The position numbers and the translations under genes are program-made. From Sphingobacteriales bacterium (GTDB lineage Bacteria > Bacteroidota > Bacteroidia > Chitinophagales > UBA2359), in the NCBI GenBank assembly GCA_016711295.1, contig JADJTE010000009.1:124001-188000 (forward strand): DNA of 64,000 nt, given 5' to 3'. This document shows positions 49,303 through 57,334 of the stretch, one piece after another (position 1 is the first letter of the stretch; each line of letters starts with the position of its first letter). Below the pieces are notes generated by a model, which made no database searches, was not told where the DNA came from, and was given only the letters and a program-made list of their open reading frames with translations.

Positions 49303-49401
49303 AGGCTCCCGCACAGCCACCAGCCACCGCTTCTTGTCACAGGCATAAAATTAGTAGGCAAATTAAACGCTTACTTTGCTTGCCAAGTCGCGCTTTTTGC
49401 C

Positions 49402-49409
49402 TATTTTTG
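49402..49409 (+). promoter_or_regulatory. -7 element TATTTTTG for the YbjN gene
   Basis: Consensus TAnnTTTG 38 bp before GTG 49448. Confidence 0.5.
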
Positions 49410-49447
49410 CCTTTTTATTCAGTACCTATTAACCCCGCCTTTTTATT

Positions 49448-49963
49448 GTGTCTCACAACCTGCAACTTGCTATCCGCTATTTAGAATCGCTCGAATGGAG
49501 ATTTATGGTCGAAGAAGAACAAGAAATAATTCGGTTAGACATCTCTGTCCCTAATGCCAAACTCGATTGCATTTTACATGTATTGCCCAAACAAGAATTT
49601 ATCCTGTTCTTTTCGCTATTTCCCATACCCATTCCCGAAGAAAAACGCCTTTTGATTGCCGAATATATTACCCGCGCCAATTATGGTCTAAATGCGGGCA
49701 ATCTAGAGCTGGATTTTAAAGATGGCGAAGTGCGCTACCGAACCTATTGCAATACGGATAATGATAGCTTGAATGAAGAAATTATCCGACACCTAATCCA
49801 CGTCAATATACAACCGATGGATAGATACGCGGCAGGCATTATGAAAGTACTATATGGCAACCAAACCCCACTACAAGCCATAGAAGAAGTAGAAATAGAA
49901 AACGACGACGAAGATGACGACGACGAAGATACCAACCAATTGTTAAAAGATTTGTTAAATTAG
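49448..49963 (+). CDS. YbjN domain-containing protein
   Basis: 171 residues, cytoplasmic. One YbjN (type III secretion chaperone-like) fold: RLDISVPNAKLDCILHVLPKQEFILFFSLFP, then LIAEYITRANYGLNAGNLELDFKDGEVRYRTYC. The acidic C-terminus has a nine-residue Asp/Glu run (DDEDDDDED) before NQLLKDLL. YbjN proteins are linked to stress and motility regulation in enterobacteria; their role in Bacteroidota is unknown. The start is GTG 49448 (MSHNLQLAIRYLES), supported by the promoter spacing. Confidence 0.85.
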   Translation: MSHNLQLAIRYLESLEWRFMVEEEQEIIRLDISVPNAKLDCILHVLPKQEFILFFSLFPIPIPEEKRLLIAEYITRANYGLNAGNLELDFKDGEVRYRTYCNTDNDSLNEEIIRHLIHVNIQPMDRYAAGIMKVLYGNQTPLQAIEEVEIENDDEDDDDEDTNQLLKDLLN

Positions 49964-50288
49964 TGCCTATCGTCAATCAAGCCTCGTAGAGCCATTTGGC
50001 TCCCCTTCCAAAAGAAAAACAACATTCACATATTGCCCCTGATGCCATATACCGCAATTTTGCCTAATAGGACATCGGGGTGTTCCGAAAGGTACGAAAG
50101 CGTTTGGCGAACTCACGAATAACCGTTGTTTCCATAAAAAAACGCCATAAACCTCCGCCTGCCGTATAGTGTTTGTTATCTCCTAAATATTAACTTTGCA
50201 AAACAAAGTAATTTTTGTTAAAAATAAAAAATTACATCTATAGGCGAAAAAAATAACCCTTAGCACGCATCAAACCCCAAACTTAGCG
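49964..50288. other. Intergenic, nothing recognisable beyond one hairpin
   Basis: About 325 bp. A small palindrome GAGCC-ATTT-GGCTC lies just after the YbjN stop (near 49988) without a T-run. The rest is AT-rich with no reading frame I can support. Confidence 0.6.
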
Positions 50289-50296
50289 TATCTTTG
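50289..50296 (+). promoter_or_regulatory. -7 element TATCTTTG for the cyclophilin gene
   Basis: Consensus TAnnTTTG 80 bp before ATG 50377. Confidence 0.55.
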
Positions 50297-50376
50297 CGGG
50301 CTTAAAAGCACAAGTTATGTGGCTTGCCCCACAATTGTCATTCGTTTTTCTACCATCTACCATTATTTTTTCACTG

Positions 50377-51026
50377 ATGTTTAAATCAACCCTTCTTATC
50401 TGCTTAACTGCCATTATTATGCTTATTTCCTGCGGCGACAAAGAGCGTACCGCGCTCATTAGTACCCAATACGGCGACATCAAAGTAAAACTTTACAATG
50501 AGACCCCTCAGCACCGCGACAATTTTGTCAAATTAGTCGAACAAGGCTTCTATGACGGCACCTTGTTTCATCGCATCATCAAAGAATTTATGATTCAGGG
50601 CGGCGACCCCAATTCTAAAAACGCCCAACCCGTGCACATGCTGGGCAACGGCGGCCTGGCTATACCATTCCTGCCGAAATTTTACCGGGCCTAATCCATA
50701 AAAAAGGAGCGTTATCGGCTGCCCGCCTCGGCGACCAAATGAACCCCAAGCGCGAATCTTCGGGTTCGCAGTTTTATGTCGTGCAAGGCAAAAAATGGAC
50801 TGACGACGAATTGAATATGTTTGCCCAACGCGGTTTAAAACTAACTCCCGAACAACGCGAAATCTATAAAACCATAGGCGGCACGCCCCACTTAGACGGT
50901 GCTTATACCGTATTTGGCGAGGTAGTCGAGGGCTTAGACGTATTAGACAAAATAGCCGCAACCCCAACGGGACAAGCTGACCGCCCTATCGAGGATATAA
51001 AAATGACGGTCAAAATGCTGAATTAA
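50377..51026 (+). CDS. Cyclophilin-type peptidylprolyl isomerase lipoprotein, frameshifted
   Basis: About 216 residues from ATG 50377. A lipoprotein signal MFKSTLLICLTAIIMLISC (lipobox LISC) implies envelope anchoring. The cyclophilin core reads LISTQYGDIKVKLYNETP, HRDNFVKLVEQGFYDGTLFHRIIKEFMIQGGDP, then after correction GYTIPAEILPGLIHKKGALSAARL, SGSQFYVVQG and YTVFGEVVEGLDVLDKIA. The active-site Arg (FHRII), Phe and Gln (FMIQGGD) are present. The frame breaks near 50640-50660. It accelerates proline cis-trans isomerisation of exported proteins. A terminator follows. Confidence 0.9.
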
Positions 51027-51058
51027 ATCCTTAAAACGACCCGATAAGTTGTTTTGCC

Positions 51059-51098
51059 AGAGCTAAAGGTGCCCAAACGGTGCTTTTTAGCTCTTTTA
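51059..51098 (+). terminator. Terminator after the cyclophilin gene
   Basis: AGAGCTAAA pairs with TTTAGCTCT around an 18-nt loop, followed by TTTT. Confidence 0.65.
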
Positions 51099-51166
51099 TT
51101 TCGTGCGCTGCCCACCCCAAAATCCTGAAAAAGCGCATCGACCGCTGCATATTGCACAATTATCGC

Positions 51167-51174
51167 TATCTTTG
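51167..51174 (+). promoter_or_regulatory. -7 element TATCTTTG for the sterol desaturase family gene
   Basis: Consensus TAnnTTTG 55 bp before ATG 51230. Confidence 0.65.
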
Positions 51175-51229
51175 TACCGAAAATAAACGGGCGCAAACCC
51201 AATACTTAAACTCCTAAATTGCTTGGGCT

Positions 51230-52456
51230 ATGGCAAACGAAACGGTCAATTATATTGCGCTGGCAATTCCTGCATTCTTTTTACTCATCGGCATAGAATT
51301 GCTGGTAGGTCGTCTAAGAAAAACGCCCCTTTACCGATTTAATGATGCTGTAACCAACCTCAATTGCGGCATAGGGCAGCAGGTGATAGGTGTTTTTATC
51401 AAAACACTCAATTTATTACTCTATATCTATATTTACGAACACTATCGTTGGTTCGATATCCCCGCTACTTGGTGGGTGTGGCTGCTATTATTTGTGGGGG
51501 TCGATTTTTTTTACTATTGGTTTCACCGCTTGGCACACGAAATCAGTGTTTTGTGGGGCAGCCATGTCGTTCATCACCAAAGCGAGGAATACAACCTCAC
51601 TGTTGCGCTACGGCAGGCTTGGTTCCAAAGTATCTTTTCGAGTTTCTTTTATCTACCCTTAGCCCTCATAGGTTTTGACCCCGCCGCCTTTGTCACTATC
51701 AATTCATTTCAGACGCTATACCAATTTTGGATCCATACCAAAGCCATAGGCAAACTGCCGTTTTGGTTCGAATACATATTTAATACGCCTTCGCACCACC
51801 GCGTACATCACGGCGTAAATCCCATTTATATAGACCGCAATCACGGCGGCACGCTGATTATTTTTGACCGTTGGTTTGGTACATTTCAAGCAGAACGGGA
51901 AGAAGTCATCTTTGGCATCACCTCACAACCGCGCAGCTGGAACCCACTTTGGCTCAATATCGACTATTGGGCAACGATGTTCCGCAATATGTATCGCGCC
52001 GACAATTGGTCTGACCGTTGGCATATCTTTACTAATACGCCCGACTGGAAACCAGCTGCTTGGAACAAGCAAGCGACAGCACCCGAAGCCATTACGCCTA
52101 AAAATTTTATCAAATATGATACACATCTACCGCAAAGCCTAAATTATTATATTTTACTTCAACATCTATTAACCCTCACGGCAACTACCTTATTTATGTT
52201 CTACTACGAGGGTTTGCCGCTATTGCCTCGCGTATTGGCGGCAAGTTTTGTGCTGCTCACACTTATCAACGTTGGGGCTTTGCTCGAAACACGCCCTTGG
52301 GTATGGTTTGCCGAGTTGCTGCGCCTACTCGCTACCGCTGTGCTGTCCATAGTTCTATTTGCCGCCCAGCCCACCTATACCATACTTGCCATAATATATA
52401 CCCTCATCTCTGCCTTATGGCTCTGGCGCGAATGGAAAATGACAAGAATCGCGTAA
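51230..52456 (+). CDS. Sterol desaturase / fatty acid hydroxylase family protein
   Basis: 408 residues, integral membrane di-iron enzyme. The histidine clusters are HRLAHE (~residue 101), HVVHHQ (~114) and HHRVHHG (~187), the HxxxH / HxxHH / HHxxHH pattern of the superfamily. Helices include ALAIPAFFLLIGIELLVG and WWVWLLLFVGVDFFYYW. The C-terminal ~120 residues add four more hydrophobic segments of unknown function, a two-part layout seen in Bacteroidota members related to alkylglycerol monooxygenase. The frame is intact. The substrate cannot be inferred; ether lipid cleavage or lipid hydroxylation are options. Confidence 0.88.
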   Translation: MANETVNYIALAIPAFFLLIGIELLVGRLRKTPLYRFNDAVTNLNCGIGQQVIGVFIKTLNLLLYIYIYEHYRWFDIPATWWVWLLLFVGVDFFYYWFHRLAHEISVLWGSHVVHHQSEEYNLTVALRQAWFQSIFSSFFYLPLALIGFDPAAFVTINSFQTLYQFWIHTKAIGKLPFWFEYIFNTPSHHRVHHGVNPIYIDRNHGGTLIIFDRWFGTFQAEREEVIFGITSQPRSWNPLWLNIDYWATMFRNMYRADNWSDRWHIFTNTPDWKPAAWNKQATAPEAITPKNFIKYDTHLPQSLNYYILLQHLLTLTATTLFMFYYEGLPLLPRVLAASFVLLTLINVGALLETRPWVWFAELLRLLATAVLSIVLFAAQPTYTILAIIYTLISALWLWREWKMTRIA

Positions 52457-52581
52457 AAAAGACTTTCAAACCCAGAGTGGCTTGGGCATAATAAATAATT
52501 TTAAAAAGCATTTATCAATTAAAAGTGTATAAAATATTAAAAATTAATTATTTACACATTGTAAATAAATTAAATTTGTTG

Positions 52582-52589
52582 TAATTTTG
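52582..52589 (+). promoter_or_regulatory. -7 element TAATTTTG for the T9SS esterase gene
   Basis: Consensus TAnnTTTG 67 bp before ATG 52657, in a very AT-rich gap. Confidence 0.5.
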
Positions 52590-52656
52590 CTTTTTTGCAT
52601 CATAACCCATAATATTTCACCTATATTTTATTAAATATTTTTTTAATATATATTAC

Positions 52657-54070
52657 ATGCGTTTATGTCTATTTTGTTTGGTCGTAGTCTTATTGCTTAC
52701 TTATTGGAGTAGCTTTACGGCATATAGCCAACTCACTATCCGCGTCACAAATATACCCGACAATACGCCCGAAGGTGCTATACTCTATATAGCGGGCAAT
52801 TTCAATGATTGGAACCCTGGGGCTACGCCCTTGATATTTCAAGGCGATGGCACTTATAGCGCGACTATCAGCCCTGCTGCGTCGCTGATAGAGTATAAAT
52901 TTACACGCGGCTCTTGGGATTCGGTCGAGGGCAATGCAAGCGGCAGTTATTTGCCCAATCGCACCTATAATTATACGGGTGGCGTGCAAAGCATCGATAA
53001 CTTAAGCATCGCTACTTGGGAAGATTTAGCAGGCGGAAGCGGAAGCACTGCCAACGACCAAGTAAGCATAGTTGCCACCGATTTTTATATCCCGCAATTA
53101 GACCGCTATCGGCGCATCTCTATCTATTTGCCCAACGACTATGCTACGAGTAGCAAACATTATCCCGTTTTGTATATGCACGACGGACAAAACCTATTTG
53201 ATGCCGCTACGAGCTTTGCGGGCGAATGGGAAGGACGAAACCCTACACGACCTACAAGCAGAGGAAGATGATTATGGGGCTATTGTGGTCGGTATTGACA
53301 ATGGCGGTGCCTTGCGCTTAGACGAATATTCGCCTTGGATAAATGCCAACTATGGCGGCGGCGACGGCGATGAATACATCGATTTTTTAGTCCAAACCCT
53401 AAAACCCTATATCGATAGCACCTACCGAACCCTCCCCGACCGAGAGCATACGGGTATAATGGGCAGCTCTATGGGTGGGCTAATTTCGTTCTATGCCGCT
53501 TTGCAATACCAAGACGTATTTGGACGGGCAGGCATTTTTTCACCTTCGTTTTGGTTTAGCAGCGAAGTATTCGATTTTGCCCAAACCCACCCCAAAACCC
53601 ACCCCACGCGTTTATCTTTTTTGGCGGGTGCCTTAGAGGGTACTACTATGGTTTCTAATATGCAAGCCATGCGCGACCTGCTGCTGACAACAGGTTTTTC
53701 TGCCGACGAAATCAATTATAAAGTAGCCGCTGACGGACAACACAGCGAATGGTTTTGGGCACGCGAGTTTGGCGCGGCTTATACGTGGCTATTTGCCGAC
53801 CCTGCTTTGGGTATAGCGCATTTGCCTCCGTCGGCACTAACCCATATTTTCCCAAGCCCCACCGATAGCGCATTGCGCATAGATTGGAAAGGCGATTTGC
53901 GCCAAATGAAGCTCAGTCTATATGACCCCGCAGGTAGGTTGGTGGTGCAACAGCCCCTAACTCCCTCCCAAACCCTCGATACCCGCGCCATGCCCACAGG
54001 CATCTATTTTATTCGCTTATCTAAAAATGGTATCGTGCAGTATAGCGGTCGCGTGGCTGTCGTACATTAG
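52657..54070 (+). CDS. Secreted esterase with starch-binding-like N-terminus and T9SS domain, frameshifted
   Basis: About 470 residues. The signal peptide ends near AYSQ (residue 25). The first domain is CBM20/E-set-like (LYIAGNFNDWNPGATPLIF, EYKFTRGSWDSVEGNASG). Then an Esterase_D-type alpha/beta hydrolase: RRISIYLPNDYATSSKHYPVLYMHDGQNLFDAATSFAGEW, the nucleophile elbow GIMGSSMGGLISFYAA and a late His in DGQHSEWFWA. The C-terminal T9SS domain has HIFPSPTDSALRIDW, LYDPAGRLV and GIYFIRLSKNG. One indel near 53230-53240 breaks the frame. It resembles the cytoplasmic esterase at 20089 but is a surface form; probably removes acyl or feruloyl esters from glycans. Confidence 0.87.
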
Positions 54071-55401
54071 TTCTCAGCAGACAAGGGCTGTGTTCCTTCT
54101 AAGGTAGCCCCATTTTTGACGATGAGGCGCGGGCGAGTTTTGCCGCGTTGGTATTGTAGTTCTATGCCACGCCAAGGGCGCAGATGAGCACAGCGTTGCA
54201 ATAATCGACAGCCATCTAGAATGAGCGTTCCGCCACTTTCTACGCTTATTTTGCTGGTAGGCGGCATCGATACTTGGCAATTTAGGGTGAGTTGTGCGCC
54301 TGCCCGAACTACTATATCGCCATTAAAATCTTTGTGGCATAGCCAAGATATAGTATCGCCCGTATGGATATAGATAGTAGCTTGTGGGTCGTAGGCACAC
54401 CAAACAGGAGCTATCAGAGCTGCCTGCTTTTGTTTGGGTTGCCAAAAATAAGAATGAATTTTGGCCAGTTGGCAGGGTGTGCACGCATCTCGGTAAGCGT
54501 TATAATCCCTAACATTGTTAGACACTTCGCTTTCGCAATTCTTGCCTTCGTTAAAATTCCAGCAATTGCTGTGCTGGGGTGTATCGTCGCAGCCGTCGTC
54601 GCCACCCCACGTATGCGGCAATCCCGAGGAATGCCCTAATTCGTGGTTGAGCAAATTAGCCACTCCTGTAATGCGGTACTCAAACGCATTGTCAATTTTA
54701 GGGTTTGCTTGGTGAATTAAGTAGCCATTATAGGCATTGATTATTTTTACGCAATTGGTATAGCCTATGCCGTCGTCTGTAGCGCGGTAGGTGGGGCTTT
54801 TGATACTATCGGGGTGATGCTCTACCCAAAAAATATTGATAACACTATCGCTCTGCACACTATATTTATTGCAAATATTGCGGCTATGAAAGCTACCCGG
54901 ACCTTTTTTATTGACCCAAAACAATTCGTCGTCGTAATGGAAATAGATGCCTCTGTCGTTTTTATCGTCAGGCATACCCGTCAGTCGCCACTGAAAACGT
55001 GGCGGCAAGGCGGGCGTATGGTTGCCGTGTGGTAGCCACATTTGTTTGTTCTCATTCAATTTTTGGTTAGCCCGTGCTATTGTTGCCTCGACAAAATGTA
55101 TCGCTTCGTCGCCTTTAAAATTGTGACTGCTATCGGTGCTATTCATTATATGTATATTTATGCGTACCCAGCGCACGGGCGTATGTTCGGGGTGCAGGCT
55201 GTCGGGGGCATAATTTGCCCAATTATCACAAGGCGAAGTTTTGCTACCCGTAGCGGGCTTAGTGCCAAGAGGCAATTGGGTGATGTAGGTTGCGAGGTCT
55301 TGGGTGCTGCGCACATAGCGGGAGGCGGTAGGTTGGCAAGCCGACAGACCGCCGATACAACAACCCAAAAAGCACAACAAGCAATAGTAGCGATATGGCA
55401 T
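54067..55401 (-). CDS. Zinc metalloprotease of the M43 (pappalysin-like) type, lipoprotein
   Basis: 444 residues from ATG 55401. The lipobox GGLSAC near residue 21 indicates an acylated envelope protein. The metzincin site NHELGHSSGLPHTWGG (HExxHxxGxxH) is in the middle, with the downstream TPQHSNCWNF and Cys-rich loop usual in M43. Domains before it: VRINIHIMNSTDSSHNFKG, with a substrate-cleft-like region. The C-terminal ~110 residues are a parallel-beta-like segment (ISVESGGTLILDGC), probably a surface adhesive domain. An earlier in-frame start at 55440 is rejected because MPYRYYCLLCFLGCC forms the lipoprotein signal. Its stop overlaps that of the esterase gene by 4 bp. Confidence 0.87.
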   Translation of the reverse strand: MPYRYYCLLCFLGCCIGGLSACQPTASRYVRSTQDLATYITQLPLGTKPATGSKTSPCDNWANYAPDSLHPEHTPVRWVRINIHIMNSTDSSHNFKGDEAIHFVEATIARANQKLNENKQMWLPHGNHTPALPPRFQWRLTGMPDDKNDRGIYFHYDDELFWVNKKGPGSFHSRNICNKYSVQSDSVINIFWVEHHPDSIKSPTYRATDDGIGYTNCVKIINAYNGYLIHQANPKIDNAFEYRITGVANLLNHELGHSSGLPHTWGGDDGCDDTPQHSNCWNFNEGKNCESEVSNNVRDYNAYRDACTPCQLAKIHSYFWQPKQKQAALIAPVWCAYDPQATIYIHTGDTISWLCHKDFNGDIVVRAGAQLTLNCQVSMPPTSKISVESGGTLILDGCRLLQRCAHLRPWRGIELQYQRGKTRPRLIVKNGATLEGTQPLSAEN

Positions 55402-55438
55402 AGTCAAAAGCAATAAAAACATTTGGGACTTAAAACGC

Positions 55439-55480
55439 AAACACTGCCAACCCTTTGGCAGTAAAGGATTGGCAGTGTTT
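55439..55480 (-). terminator. Terminator of the tRNA-Arg transcript
   Basis: Perfect 12-bp arms AAACACTGCCAA / TTGGCAGTGTTT, with a further inner complementarity (CCTTTACTGCCAAAGG). On the minus strand it is followed by TTTGCGTTTT. Lies between the tRNA and the protease gene. Confidence 0.75.
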
Positions 55481-55491
55481 ATTTAGCTAAG

Positions 55492-55565
55492 TGACCCCAG
55501 AAGGATTCGAACCCTCAACCCTCAGAGCCGAAATCTGATACTCTATCCAATTGAGCTATGGAGCC
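55492..55565 (-). tRNA. tRNA-Arg (anticodon TCG)
   Basis: 74 nt. Acceptor stem GGCTCCA / TGGGGTC pairs in 7 positions (two G-U). D-arm AGCTCAATTGGATAGAGT, anticodon stem TCAGA / TCTGA with a 7-nt loop TTTCGGC giving TCG, and T-arm GAGGGTTCGAATCCTTC are all recognisable. The discriminator is A; CCA is not encoded (CTT follows). It has its own promoter element and a terminator. Confidence 0.96.
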
Positions 55566-55575
55566 AACACAAGCG

Positions 55576-55583
55576 CAAAGATA
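55576..55583 (-). promoter_or_regulatory. -7 element TATCTTTG for tRNA-Arg
   Basis: Minus-strand TATCTTTG, 10 bp before the tRNA 5' end. Confidence 0.65.
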
Positions 55584-55636
55584 CAGCGAAATATAAGCCT
55601 AAACAAATTTTGATGTAAAAAAGTGAAGCAAATAGG

Positions 55637-55758
55637 GTAACTATTTAGGGTATAGGGTTTTGGGTATGGGGTAATGAGCAATATTTACCTAATAATGCCT
55701 GACATCGCTGCATATTCGATTAGAAATGGTTATTTACACTACAAGGCTAAATAGTTAC
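55637..55758 (+). mobile_element. GTAAC mobile repeat, copy F, with altered right arm
   Basis: 122 bp. Perfect ends GTAACTATTTAG / CTAAATAGTTAC. The usual TAGTTCCCCC before CTACAAGG is replaced by a longer A/T-rich stretch (TAGAAATGGTTATTTACA). Flanks GCAAATAG on both sides form an 8-bp target duplication, with one extra G at the left junction. Confidence 0.9.
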
Positions 55759-55902
55759 GCAAATAGTTAATTAACACCTCCGCAGGGTTATTTCTATTAT
55801 GGTTTGGCAAGCAATGGCAGGTATTTGTTAGCTGTATCTTATTTTTTCGCGTTTTTGTAGACCAAAATCACCCCAAATACCTTATTATTGCACGTATTTT
55901 AG

Positions 55903-55910
55903 TAGTTTTG
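55903..55910 (+). promoter_or_regulatory. -7 element TAGTTTTG for the glycosyltransferase gene
   Basis: Consensus TAnnTTTG 18 bp before ATG 55929. Confidence 0.6.
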
Positions 55911-55928
55911 CGGCGCAAAGATAACATT

Positions 55929-57212
55929 ATGAAAGTTCTCATGTTCGGTTGGGAGTTCCCTCCTCATATTTCAGGCGGTTTGGGTACTGCTTGTTTCGGT
56001 CTGACTAAGGGTTTAGCCAAACATCAGGTCGAGATATTGTTTGTTGTGCCCAAAGCACACGGCGACGAAGACCAAGGGTCGGTCAAAATTATCAACGCCA
56101 GCGATGTAGAAATTGATTTGCGCAATCAATTATATAACGAATATTTCAAACGTATTACTTATTTAGAAGTAGGCGCGTTTTTAGTTCCTTATATGTCTCC
56201 ACAAGAGTATCATCGGCTCAACGACTATAGCGAACACGATTATACCGATTTGCAGGATTCCGTTTATCGACAAAAATTTGAATTTTCGGGCAAATACGGC
56301 AAAGACCTACTACAAGAAGTATCGCGTTATGCCGTTGTAGCTACGCGCCTCGCCCGCGAGCAGCATTTTGATGTGATACACGCCCACGATTGGATGGCTT
56401 ATCCCGCTGGTATTGCCGCCAAAGAAGTGAGTGGCAAGCCTTTTGTAGCACATATCCACGCCACCGAATTTGACCGAACAGGCGGTTATGTCAATCAAAC
56501 TATCTATGACATAGAGCGCAAAGGTATGGAATATGCCGACCGCGTAATAGCCGTAAGCCACCTAACGCGCAATACTTGTATCTCTAAATACAATATCGAC
56601 CCCGACAAAGTAAGTGTTGTGCACAACGGCGTAATACCGCGCGAAGAAGCCGATGTAACCTATAGCAAACACCTGCCCGAAAAAATTGTCACTTTCTTGG
56701 GACGCATTACGTTCCAAAAAGGTCCCGAATATTTTGTCGAAGCCGCCGCCAAAGTACTCAAAAGAGACCCTAACGTGCGCTTTGTCATGGCAGGCAGCGG
56801 CGATATGCTCAATCGCATGATTAAACGAGTAGCACAATTGCGCATTTCGAGCAATTTCAATTTTACAGGCTTTTTGCAAGGCACAGATGTAGATAAAATG
56901 TTCGGACTGAGCGATGTATATGTGATGCCTTCTGTTTCTGAGCCTTTTGGCATTTCGCCCTTAGAAGCGATGCGCTCTAATGTGCCCGTCATCATCTCCA
57001 AACAATCGGGCGTAGCCGAAGTGTTGAACCACGCCGTCAAGGTCGATTTTTGGGACATCGACGCTATGGCAAATGCCATTTATAGCCTTTTGCACTACAA
57101 CGGTTTGTCGGGTATGTTTGCCAAACATGGCAAGGAAGAGGTCGAAAATCTAAAATGGGAAAACGCCGCCGCTAAGGTAAAAGACGTATATTCGCAAGTC
57201 CTCCGCTGGTAG
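55929..57212 (+). CDS. GT4-family glycosyltransferase (glycogen/starch synthase-like)
   Basis: 427 residues, cytoplasmic GT-B fold. The N-terminal domain contains MFGWEFPPHISGGLGTACFGLTKGLA (GGLG loop for ADP/UDP-glucose-type donors) and VIHAHDWMAYPAGI. The C-terminal domain has KIVTFLGRITFQKGPEYFVEAA and the donor-site SEPFGISPLEAMRSNVPVI. The GGLG and HDW motifs resemble bacterial glycogen synthases, but the protein is of the shorter GT4 subtype common in Bacteroidota next to alpha-amylase (GH57) genes, none of which is seen here. ATG 55929 is chosen for the promoter and the MKVLMFGWEFPP start. Product: probably an alpha-glucan; not certain. Confidence 0.9.
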   Translation: MKVLMFGWEFPPHISGGLGTACFGLTKGLAKHQVEILFVVPKAHGDEDQGSVKIINASDVEIDLRNQLYNEYFKRITYLEVGAFLVPYMSPQEYHRLNDYSEHDYTDLQDSVYRQKFEFSGKYGKDLLQEVSRYAVVATRLAREQHFDVIHAHDWMAYPAGIAAKEVSGKPFVAHIHATEFDRTGGYVNQTIYDIERKGMEYADRVIAVSHLTRNTCISKYNIDPDKVSVVHNGVIPREEADVTYSKHLPEKIVTFLGRITFQKGPEYFVEAAAKVLKRDPNVRFVMAGSGDMLNRMIKRVAQLRISSNFNFTGFLQGTDVDKMFGLSDVYVMPSVSEPFGISPLEAMRSNVPVIISKQSGVAEVLNHAVKVDFWDIDAMANAIYSLLHYNGLSGMFAKHGKEEVENLKWENAAAKVKDVYSQVLRW

Positions 57213-57334
57213 GTGGTGCAATAGACATTATGAATATAATTATATTTTGAAGTATAATTTTCTGATTATTAATTAATTATGCTTTAATTTATTTTTACAT
57301 TCATAATTTATAATATTAGCCCACTCTCAAACCT

